64,000 nt of DNA, taken from assembly GCA_021234535.1 (NCBI GenBank), contig CM037845.1, positions 9,106,143-9,170,142 on the forward strand, given 5' to 3'. Made by a program: the position numbers and the translations under genes. This stretch comes from Stichopus chloronotus. Taxonomy: Eukaryota; Echinodermata; Holothuroidea; Aspidochirotida; Stichopodidae. The notes beneath the pieces were generated by a model, which was not told the origin of the DNA, ran no database searches, and saw only the letters and a list, made by a program, of their open reading frames with translations. Below, piece by piece: positions 25,868 through 37,600 of this stretch (the stretch's first letter is position 1; each line of letters starts with the position of its first letter).

Positions 25868-26231
25868 TTAAAGGGGCTCATTGAGTTGATAAGGTTGTTC
25901 GTGACGAGCTTGAGGGTCGGGCACGCTTGGCATGCTTCTAGTTAGCCTTTTAAGTCAGGTATCTATCGTGCAGTTACTGAAAATGTGGGAAATTTAGTGT
26001 TTCATCAACAGAAGTTGCCTATGATTAATACTCTAATTCAAAAAAAGTGTCTGTTCATAGTTTGTCAATAGGTAATTTCAATCATTAATTACCGTAACAT
26101 TGTTGCTTCAATTGTATGTCAGATGTTCCGAATTTCTAAGTTGACCATTTACCCTCGATATATGAGTAATACTCAACAGGTGTGACAAAATATCGTGACT
26201 TTTGTGAACCAACTCAAGTAGCCCCCTTTAA
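25868..26231. mobile_element. TTAA-flanked MITE, copy 1
   Basis: TTAA followed by AGGGGCTCATTGAGTTGAT at the left is mirrored at the right by AACTCAAGTAGCCCCCT followed by TTAA. The element is about 364 bases long with no transposase frame. A TTAA target and terminal inverted repeats beginning AGGGG are typical of piggyBac-type nonautonomous elements; that class is an inference. Confidence 0.75.
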
Positions 26232-26552
26232 CAATCCACGGTAGCTTCTGTTGCTCTAAGCGCAGGGCAGGATGTTCTCTTGTTGCAATGGCTGGGTGCC
26301 AAATTCGTCCCAACTAGCTGTGCCATCTAAGGAACTTGCTTTGGCAAGAAAAATAAATGCTTGGCAACGAACCCAGGCTATTTTGGCATCCAAGGGTGGA
26401 AAACTTGGCAACAAACCAGCCATCAAGACAATAATACTATGTTTTCAACATTTCATTATTTCTCTCTCTCAGTCTTTTTACATCACCAAGTAATAATTTG
26501 TATGATTGTGGTGTTTGCCCATATACAGCTAGAATAGCTTCTACTACTGCGC

Positions 26553-26927
26553 TTAATAGGACTGGTTGAGTGGCTATCGATAAGTGTGTGTGTGTGAGGT
26601 TTTTGAAAGGTGTAGACACATGTCAATGCTTAGAGTTAGCATGATAAGTCAAGTTTCATGCCCAACAGTTAAAAAAAAAACTGTCAAATTGTTGAATTTT
26701 GACTCTGACTCCTAATGGATGTGTGGATATGAAGTACTAACGTGAAAAAAAAACCAAAACCAAATTGAAACGTTAATTACTGTTCCGTTTACATTAATAT
26801 TTTTTCTTTGTATGTGACACATGGGGATCCTCTTAGTTTTGTGCATTTGTCATTAGTATGTCAATTAAATTGACAGGGTTAGAAAACTTTTGCGAGTTTC
26901 ACAAAACAACTCACTGAGCCTCTTTAA
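26553..26927. mobile_element. TTAA-flanked MITE, copy 2 (inverted)
   Basis: The right end reads ACAACTCACTGAGCCTCT then TTAA; the left end is a decayed TTAA then TAGGACTGGTTGAGTGGC. Its interior, read on the minus strand, runs parallel to the interior of the copy at 42188-42556, with shared words such as CATACTAATGACAAA and AATTTGGTTTT. Confidence 0.7.
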
Positions 26928-27436
26928 GGTGGCTCCTGTTGCGTGAAACTTTCACGGGTCATTTTGTCCATTAATGTTTGATTGGGCTTCATTTGACTCT
27001 CCATATATATCTTACCGCTACAAAGGACGACAGAGAATGTTATTTCCAGTCAAGTTCAACTTACTACCGAAGAATATGTGGTGAGAGCTGTATTTGATGG
27101 AAAGAGCACCAAAGGGCCTACGATTCGTCATAAAAGTTGAAACTTGTTAATTCAAGTTTCATTCCTATCTATTTTGTCTTTGCCGTTTGAAGTAGACTGC
27201 GACTATTCGCCACCACTGTAGCCACTGCTCCCCCCGTGCCCTATGCCACCCCCGCCCCCCGAAAAACGATAGAAAATAAAATGAATGCCTCATTAATTTT
27301 TCGTGTGGCCATTTTCTAAAGAAAAGCGATAAAACTGAATCGATGACATATTTTTTTTTCTTGTTCCTGTTTGGAAGATCCTTAATTCAACATCATAACG
27401 CATGTAGCGCAAATAGGGCATGGCTTTACCCTTGAC

Positions 27437-27545
27437 AATGATGGCACTTCTCACATACCAAGTAGATTGGAGGATACGCTACCCCCCCCCCCCCTCCGCC
27501 TTTACGCAGGGCGATGACGGCACTTCTTACATACCAAGGGGATGG
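27437..27545 (+). repeat. Imperfect direct repeat with C run
   Basis: ATGGCACTTCTCACATACCA and GACGGCACTTCTTACATACC occur about 74 bases apart, each followed by AAG and a GGATGG or TTGGAGG word. A run of C residues lies between them near 27,482-27,495. Confidence 0.45.
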
Positions 27546-28531
27546 ACGGAACCGTTTTATGGTTTTTGCAGGGGGAAACTGAGCCAGCAAATACATACCG
27601 TGCGATCTTTGGGCATTTTTTTTTATCCAAAATTTCAGGCGCTCCGCTCAGATGGTCCACAATTCTACCTAGTGGGTAAGTGACGATGGGGCCCCACTTG
27701 AGTCTCTCCGTCACAATGCATTGAAAATGCACCCTAGCCTCAAATGGTTGGGGCCGTCCTTGAGTTCGGTATTTGTGCCCTTTTCGTGGGAATAAAACTT
27801 TATTGGCATAAACTAGATTCGATGAGATCAGCGATTATTAATAGTGTCACGTTTAGGGTTAAGGGCTAACGGCTTTTACTTTGCCTTAACTGGAACGTTG
27901 TTCGGGCGAATAATTTCAGCCTTTCACTAACTGCGGTAATGTGGCATCTACCTATGGCAATTTGTTACAAGGCGACAACAATTTGTCACCATGAGAACTT
28001 TGCGCCTGGTAACACAGTGGTTGTTCCTAGGTTTTCAAACTAGTGCAACTTAGAACTGGCAATACCTCTTAAAGTTGCAAAACCCTAAACAAAAATTTTG
28101 AAAAAAAAATAAGTAAAACGTACAGTGGTCCCTTTGTCCGAAGAACTATAAATAAAATGCCAAATAAGCAAGTTTTATCGGCTTTTGCATGGGCTTATAA
28201 AAACCTAACTCAATCTTCTTTTTGTACTGTTAAAGGTCTAAGTGGTGGAATTTTTTTGAAAAAAAAGTGTGACGTAGATGGTGTTCTCGAGGTTGATCTC
28301 AAAGTAGAAGAGAAATGTAAGGCTAATTTAACATCAAACAACACATCCTGCGCCAAGTTACTAAATATATGGGTAGCTGTATGATGAGATATTTTTTTTT
28401 TGTCTATCAGTCTGCTTCGATCTGGTTCGATCCTGTTCCTTACATTGTTACCATGTGTACATAAGTAAAAAAACAAAAAGAAAACCGCAACTTATAAGTA
28501 AGTGATGTATGGATTATGTCGTTACAAGGAG

Positions 28532-28540
28532 TATATATAG
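28532..28540 (+). promoter_or_regulatory. TATA box of BHMT-like copy 2
   Basis: TATATATAG stands about 87 bases before the copy 2 ATG, which would put the transcription start near 28,560-28,570 and leave a 5' leader of about 60 bases. It is followed by a start-like region and no upstream ATG. Confidence 0.45.
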
Positions 28541-28626
28541 TTCTATTGCGGTGAAGAACAAAAAAAGCATTTCTGCCACTCGCTGCTGTTGCAACTATAC
28601 GGGTATCATTCTATATACAGATAATT

Positions 28627-28639
28627 ATGGCACCGAAAG
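28627..28639 (+). CDS. Copy 2 exon 1 (ATGGCACCGAAAG)
   Basis: Thirteen-base start exon encoding MAPK and the first base of Gly5, followed by GTAAGTGG. It is accepted because the phase fits exon 2 and because copy 1 has the same tiny exon with the same flanks. Confidence 0.8.
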
Positions 28640-31600
28640 GTAAGTGGAACACTTTATTTTTGGGGGTATTATACATTTCAAGGCGTGAGGGGGAATTGGA
28701 AATATATTTGGAAATGAACGCAAATGGGAGCGGTATGCTTAGCCGGAAAAAAAGGGTTGGAGTGGACTTCTACTTGATTCCATTTTGTCATTGTGACTAC
28801 GTCTGTGTTATTAGAACAAAAAAAATATAATTTTGTACAATTTTTTTACATTTTTTAATAGAGTAAACATATACACATATACCAACGAATACCTCATTTT
28901 TAATGATAGCTAGCGTATTCAAAATGTGCAGACTGGGCAGTAACCATTGACTTGTTTTCTTTCCTTAAATTACAACCGTCATTGAAGCCTCGGGGCCCCA
29001 GACTTTTAATTCTCTCTGCATTTAAACTGCCTACAAAGACTGAAAAAACAGTAAATCCAGGAAAAAAACATTTCATCATTTTGGTTTCATATTATGAGAG
29101 CAACCAGTCAGCAGCTACTGAGTTATTGAGGTCACGTGATCGGCTTTCTTATATTTCCGTCCAAGTTCTGAAAATTGTCCACAAATGAACATTGAAATGA
29201 ATATTGTGAAAACATGACTTACAGAAAAATACATAAGTAGGCCGTTTTCCTATATCATATAGATATTTCAGATATTAATTCTTGAGAAAAGTACACGCCA
29301 ATGCGTTCTTAGTTCCCTTCCCTTGAAAGTGATTATTTCACTTTCATGTTTCATAGTAAGCATCGAAGTGGACCTTGGTGATGACGGATTTTGATTCTTT
29401 CTCAGGACTTCTTTTTTTCGTTATTTTTCTAACCATACCAAAATCATTTGGTTTATTAACTTACTCGACAGGGTTAATTTCAATGCGATCGTGACTTTTA
29501 GTAACTGGATACAACGCACTCAGGGCCGTACACAGAAAGAGGAAGGGACGGCGGACGGGTGGGGGTGGGGAGTTTTTCTGTTACGTATATGTTTTACCAC
29601 TGAATATTGGCTAAAACGTCTGATCGGGGCCACTGATAAGGTGGGGATTATTACAAGGAGCTATGGTTCCTCAGAGCGCAATCAGTTCCCGAGTGCATTG
29701 CATTGTGATGTTGCGCCCCCACACTCTACTCTCTCTGGCAATCTCTTTTTATAGGCTATAATATCCGCTAGGCCTGTTAATTTATTTTTGAATCCCCTAC
29801 GGGATCGATATCTTCCGATTGGCCATTCCGCTCCCCCCCCCCCACTGGTGGGTGAACTATGTTCCCCTCTCTTGCGCCGGCCACTGTGACTAAGTGAAGA
29901 AACAATTAAGTTGGACATCAAAGACGGAAAGTAGCGGAGCCAAAAGGCAAAAACTTTCAATATGTCCAAAAATAAAGTGACTATGTTTCAGATTATACCT
30001 TCGCGGCCATCACGATAGTAATTGTGATTCTGATTGAACTGATTTTGTATCTCCCATTTTTGTTTTAGAAAGTTCTCACTAGATTATCATGACAATTTAT
30101 CCTGTCTAGGGAACCTACACCGAACACACGCGTTCACTGAGCTACATTGAGTTAACTTTTCACCTTAACTGGACATGTGGAAGGTTTTCAAATGCATTTT
30201 CAGACAAAAGTTAGTGAAATCTTGACAACAAAATTCAATGAGCACTACGCCACTGGCGACCGTCACAGCGGTCAGTCCACTGTATGCATGTAAGTAAAAA
30301 AAAAAAAAAAAAAAACTATTAGCACAGATGGTCTCCAAAAATTCCAATATCAGTTGTGTCATCATACTTACTTTGGTAATCTTCTCCTGGCGTGTGGCTT
30401 ACATTACATCATGACAGTCTGGAATACTGTACCAAAAGAGAAAAGATTAATGAAATTTTGTGGAAATTTTCTTTCTCATTGTGTCCTTCATATTGGCCTA
30501 AATCATCACTGTGACTCACGCGTGTCTCAGTATTCATGGTTGTTATGATGCACCACTGGTACACCTCGAACAACTGTAGACTTTGCTTCACGGTGTACCC
30601 TGGGCCTACATGTAGTAGAAGAGTAAACTTTGTGTAATTTACTTTTTCTGGCATTCATATACCAGTGCTTTGTCATGCATAAGCTTGAACAAATCGCAGT
30701 CTTTGCAGTTTCACCTCTTTCTGCACTACTTTATACAGGGCACAGGCCTACAGTAGTCACTAAGTATACAAACAACATGGGTCAATGGAGCATAAGTAAG
30801 CTCTTCAAGAGTAATGTTGTATACGAAATTGCTGTTAGAGAACACTTCTTAAAAAGTTATTGACTGACACTCTTAGCCAATGTAAACCAAATACAATGTA
30901 GACATTATTACTATCGTATGATCTATTTAAAATATTTTTCCCTGTGGTATTAGAAGTTGCCATTCATGAAATTGCGTGGATGGAATAAAATATTATTCAT
31001 GTAGTGCTGACGTAGGCCTTCGTGGTAGACTTAATTACATTAACTTCAATGAACATTTGTAGGTATCACTACTATGATAAGCTACAGTCTTGAAATGGAA
31101 TCAATGGAAACTTGCAGTGGGCCTGAGCGGTCGTTTCTACTTAGTCTAGAAAGTAGTGTCAGTAAATGACACATAACTGACAATATTTTGTTTTTCACTT
31201 GGTAAAAAATGTGTGACTGGCTTTATCCTTTCTATTCCAAACTAATGAGCCGGGCATTGACAAAAGTATTTTAGGTAAACTGAAAAGCCACATATAGTAA
31301 TCCTTAATATGTGTAGTTTTACCCTTTGATTTTCGTCTTTTACATGTGAACGTTACAAAAGCATCATAAGAATTCATACATACTTGGAAAGAATCCTCAA
31401 CTCCTATTGGCCCATTTCAGTCAGGTGACCCTGGGTTAATCGCTGATAACCCAACTCTGTTAAACCACGGTGAATCACCGGCGGATGAATGCAATGAAAC
31501 TGTAGATCGACAGTGTGTGGTCAGTCTGCTATATATTACACAAAACAATGGCTAATACAGTATTAATAGTAATAGGCCTACTCAGTAGTATTAGTGAAAT

Positions 31601-34600
31601 AACGTTCGATTTGAAGTTCGTAGATCTAACGTTACCTCAGCCGAGCCTAGGGCCTAAACCTGCTCAAAAGTAAAATGTAAATTTACGTAAATCTACGTAA
31701 CAACAGCACAGTATACTATCAGTGGTAATTCTTCTGACGCACGGTAATCTTCGGTAATCTTCCGAAATTTTCCATGGCCCACTGAGAACTCTCACACACA
31801 CAGGAAAATTAGGGTCCGCACACTGTCTTCTACTTACTGCTGCTGTAAGGACTGAGAGTAAGACATCAGACATGTCCAAGCTTTCCTCTAAATGTATATT
31901 CAATAAATCTGCCACTGTCTTTATGCAAAATCAGTCTAAGACTTAGGTAAATTCCACAAAGCAAGTCCACGCTCTGTAACGAAGTAACTTAGTACTCCGA
32001 GTTAGTTTGTACGTGCACTGCACAGTGAATACACGTACACTGAACCACAGCATACGCACATTAGTACCCTACATAGCAAACTAAGTTAAGCAGGCATTGT
32101 TGCTGTGTCAATTGTTTTTGTTATTCATTTAGTTTAGATGTTACATTCTGTTTCGAGCACGTATATTGTTGACATGTTATAAATTTGTTTACCTTTTTCC
32201 CGGGTGTCTTTTGAATAAAAATGCCGTAATTTACGAACCAAATTCCTTTCTTTTTTGTGCTTATTTATCAAAATATCGTTTGTATGCATGAACAAGATTA
32301 ATGAACTTTGGACGTGTGTATTAACTGCAGGATAATGCACGATCGGTGGTTAATGCAAGCGATGCACGAGGGCGTAGGCATCCAGCGATAGCATTAACCC
32401 CCGGAAGTGCATTATACTGCAGTTAATACAATGTCCAGCGTTGAATAACCTTTAATTATTATTCTTCTGTCAGCTGTGTATTATTCTAAATTGTTGTACA
32501 ATAGGTCTATTGGAACGACTGAATGATGGAGAGAAGGTAGTGGTAGCAGAGGGATATGTCTTTAACTTTGAAAAACGAGGTTACCTCCAGGCTGGACCTT
32601 TTGTACCTACAGTGGTACTGGATCATCCCGAACTAGTCGCACAACTTCACGAAGAGTTCGTGAGAGCAGGAAGTGACGTCGTGCAAGCGTTTACTGTGAG
32701 TAAATTCTACAATTTTATCTTATAGTTTACTATAGTGATCTATTAAAGGGGAAAAAAAATGAAGTGTGAGGGAAAGGAAAATATCCTCTGGTGTGAGGTT
32801 AATATCACATTTCAAATCATTGCTTATGACTGGAAATTTTAGCGTAGGATACACTGCCTCTCTGAAATTACTCGATTTGTACTCGCCTTCATGAAACGAA
32901 CAGATTCGTACTCAACATAAACCTTTTCCACTTTCCTCATTGCCTAACCCCCTAAACACTAAAAAATGTGATTGGTTTCCTGTGTATGCTTTGCTAAAAC
33001 ACTGTGACGGAACGTTAAAAGAAATAAAAACTAAATAAAGCCTCAAAACTATTAAGGGAATAACTTCAAACGAAGAATTACGACTGCTTGGGTAAACTAG
33101 TGAAACAAAGATATTCTCGGCATATGTCGTCGGAGGTATGTTAGGAATAGAATGTTAAAGATACTGTATATCAATGGTGTCGTTTGTACTTTTTTTTTTT
33201 TATTTTTGTGACTAAATGGATAATAAAGGGAGATGAACGTAGATAAGGAAGAAACATTTCCAAAATTAACAACGAGAGGGATTAAGACAGAGTTGACTTA
33301 GATGAGAAAAAACAGCCCATTTTGTTGAAATTTGTAAGCACAAGTACAGAACGTGACGTTGCATCAACGTGAATAACGGTTGTTTCCATGCATTTGAAGA
33401 TCACGAAATTAGTCAAGTCTATCATGACAGCAGATTGTTTACAAATAGGCAAACTTGACTAAAGAATTCAAATACACTGTAAGAAAATGTCTGTAAATTT
33501 GCAGAAAATAAAACAAAGAAATAAATAAGAATTACAGAAATTGTCTGGAAACTAATTACCAGAACATTTCTGTATTCCTTTTGTATTTCTTTGTTTTATT
33601 TTCTGTAAATGTACATTTTACAATTTACATTTTCAGCAGTGTAGGTGGTCTTACTCAGGTAGCTGCTAAATCTGACTCTTGAGAGATTATCGGGGAGTCA
33701 GTAAAAGAATTGAAGGAATCCAGAATAAGTTTTAACTATAGTTTACTTGTACAGCGACTAAACCAAAACCCTATTATGCAATTTTTGTAATTATTACCAC
33801 TTTCCAGTACTACGCACATCGCGAGAAACTAGCTCTGGTCGACAGAGAGGCTGACCTGGAAAAGTTGAACAGAAACGCCCTCCGCATTGCAAAAGGAGTA
33901 GCAGAGAAAACCAACACCCTTCTTGCAGGGAATATCTGTAACACGAATTTGCACAACATTGAAGATCCTGCAGTCAAAGAGAGGGTCAAAGAAATGTTCA
34001 AGGTTAGTCGACACTTTCATTTAGAGGGAATTATCTTAAATTGCTGCATATTATTCAAATCTTTACATAATTTACTACTGTCACTTCGACGGAAACCGCT
34101 GTGAAGGAAAAGACACACCCACTGACGGACGTTCCCTAACGTGCAGGTTTTAGGAACATTCGGAGAGACTACCATGGTTATATTTTTATTACTTTCATAG
34201 TTACATTTTTATTATACTTTCTCGTTACTATCGACAGGAGCAACTTGACCTTATCTTAGAGGAGGGAGTGGACTTCATCATAGCCGAAACTTTCTTCACA
34301 GTGGCGGAGGCTCTTGTAGCAGTTGAAACCATTAAGGAATATGGCAAAGGTTTGTCTCACTTAAATTTTCAGCTGGTTAACGTGGCCAATGAAGGGACAG
34401 GTTATCCTCCTTGTAATTTCAACTCAACCAATTTCTTTTAGATTCTTTGTAGGCATGTAAGGAAAGAAGGCAAGGAATTTTTGCGATCGTGATGGCGTGT
34501 TTATTTAAAGATGTGTGTGTAATGTATGTGTGACCCCTTGGTTTGTAAAAACGATATCTCAAGAAGGGAAATTTGCTAAACTCAAAAGTTAGTGTGTAAA

Positions 34601-37600
34601 TAGGACATTGTACCTAGATGATCCTATATCATTTTGCAGGAAAGTCAAAGGTCATTCGAAGTCACAGAGGTTAAATTATGAAAAACAACTAAGTATGATA
34701 TGTCAGTAGCTAAACGTTGCTTCTAGTTGTTGGGAGTTGAAAGGTCACATGCGGCCAGAAGAGGTTATCGTTTGATATCTCAATGAGAGAAAGTTGTTTA
34801 AACATCAAAGTTGGTATGTGGCAGTCCATTGGTCAGTCAAATTCATTTGAGGTCACCAGAGGGGAAACTCTGAAAACATATTAAGAGCACTAATTCAGTC
34901 ACTGAAAGTTGTTAGAACTTTAAACTCTCAACATTGATTGTTCTTAATGAGTACATGATTCCCGTTATGTTTCGATGAGGTCAACTTTACACGAGGTCAG
35001 TGGAGGTCAAAGTTTTGAAACATTGTAAACCCGGTATCTCCAGAAGAGACAGTTGCTAGACGTTTAATCCTAGTGTATAGCTTGTTCATTGTTAAGTAGG
35101 TGATCCTTGCCATATGTCATGGAGGTCGAAGGTCATTTGAGGTCACTCGCAGAGGTGAAAACCTGTTCAGAAAGCTACCGCAGTGAGTGTATGTTGCTGG
35201 ATCTTCAAACTGTGACATTGGCACCCTTTGATGAGAAGATGATCTCTGTCATTTTTATGATGGTCAGAGGTCACATGAGGTCAGCTAAAGTCATAGTTTG
35301 CGAAGTTTGTAGACACAATATCTCAAGAACAATAAGTTGATTGAACTTAAAAATTGGTATGTCGGTTGCCCGTTGTTTTTTTCATAAATATTGGCAAGGA
35401 ATAACAAATCCTTTGACTTCCTGGCTCATCTATCTAGATCAGATGAGATTTATGAAATGAAAGTGTGGCAGAACCTTATTGAAAACGTGTCCTGGTAGCA
35501 GTAGCATACATTCATAAATAAGAAAAATGCTATCTGCTCGAAGTCATGTTGACATACATTTAATTTGGAAGATGTCTAATAAAGCAGTATAGAGCAGTAT
35601 AGTAAGACCATAAGACGGTTCTATGAATAGTATGGAATGCGTTTGAAAGGCATCTCTTTACTCTTTACAAGACGGCAAGTCCTGATGATAGAAAGATCGA
35701 CCTACGAGCATAGCCTAGTACCCTCATAAGGCTAACATGATCGCCATTCCTTTGCATATATTGTCTGAGCGCAATGATGCGCAGGGATTGCATAGAGGAT
35801 TCTGCGTCTTCGTATCCAATTTCGAGATGAGACGTTCTGTTTATTAGTGAAGTTAGCCATATTTGTCGGCGTTTATCTCAACTAGATGCAATATGACCAT
35901 TACATGGGGAATATTGTCCATCTTCATGGTGTATCGTGCACGGTAGAGATGCACACAAGTTGTAGAATGTTAACAATGTTTCATGGCATATGCTCCACCA
36001 AGTTGGCATCCACTTTCGTTGAGAGAGTGTTTTTGTACTTCATCTTGTTTCTAGCCAAAGGAAAAAGCTTTTCACTTTCGTATGTTGAATTGTTGTTCTA
36101 TTGTCTCGTGGAAATACTTTTTCTCTTGTCTAGTCTTGGTTCATCTCTTGCACACATTTCGTGATTATTAGGAAACACTTAGTACAACATGTATTCAATT
36201 AATTTAAAAAAGAAATTTTAGAAATCATCGATGCTAGCTAAGACATACGATTTTCTTAAAAGATAATCAGTGGAGAAGCTAATGCGCTCCTTGATACAAA
36301 TTCGCACCTAATAAGTAATGTAAGATGTCACAAGCAGATACTACTGAATGTATAGGCCTAAGAACCTAACGGTAAACGGTAAACAGTTGGCATTACATAT
36401 TTTAACATATGATTACAAAACACTTGTAACATCAATTTGAAGATGTAGCCTGACATATGAATAGTATCCTTAAACCCAGAGGAATAGTACGCTATATATT
36501 AACATTTGCCCTACGATTACGTCTTCAGGATTACATTTGATAACTAGGCACCGAACTGGGCTAAGCTCCAAAATGAAGTTTTCGCAAGAGGATATATGCA
36601 ACAAAGTGTGTTTGCATTTAGTGAAAAACACCAATTAATAGATATGAAAAAGAAAGGAAAATGGCATATAAATCGGCAAAATGTCTGTCCTGACCATAGT
36701 CAATCTTTAAATATATATTTCTCTTATTCTGTAGGAATCCCCTCCGTCGTAACTTTGTTTGCACATTTACATGACGACGAAGAAGGTCGAAAACTGACTG
36801 TCGACAACATTGAACTAACCGAAGCAATAAAGAAACTGGAAGCCGCCGGAGCCGACGTCGTAGGGTTGAATTGCGGCAACGGTCCCGAGACCATTTTGTC
36901 TTACATAGAAATCATCAAAAAGTCTGGAGTGAAGGTGAGAATTCGGATAAAACATTTGAGAGAGAGAGAGAGAGAACAAAGTGACAAAGACTGATTGGTG
37001 TAAAGTGTGCGGTAGAGAAAGTTTCCAGTTGCGACACCATTTCTCAACCACTTCTTAAAATTTCAAGTAAGCCGAGAGAAAGCGTATTCTGCAATGGTGA
37101 CCATCCAATAATCCAATATACTGAATACACATTCAAACGATATGTCACACGTCAAGGGGGAATTTCTTTGGGCGCTTTCAGAAAAAAAGTTGACAAATCT
37201 ACATACCGTATCAAACATAAACAAAGGAACAAACGAAAGTAAAGGTCATAGACATTTGTTATCTGTTTTTTAAGATGAAGTTCAACTTAGCTTTAACTTA
37301 ATCCCTTTCTCATTAAGTTGCTTCCTTTAGCAGTCACTGGAGGGCTTATATGCTGTTGTTTTTTCTCCTACTCTTATCTGGATGGTTCTAAGTAAAACTG
37401 CCAGAATTAATTCAGCAATATTCAACCGTTTGTACTCAGCAATCATCCTTATCTAATCCCTTTGCAACGCCATACAATAACGTAACTTCACAAAAAATAT
37501 GACACGATTCAGTAAAAAAAAAAAAACTTCGTCGGCTGGTTCTTATGTACAATGTTCTCTGTGAATATCAAGTTTTGAAATGGTAATCAACATAGAAAGA

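Noticed and set aside
36596..36734. N-terminal extension of the exon 5 frame of copy 2
   Set aside because: The TTCTGTAG acceptor and identical exon borders in copy 3 place the start at 36735; the upstream part is intron.
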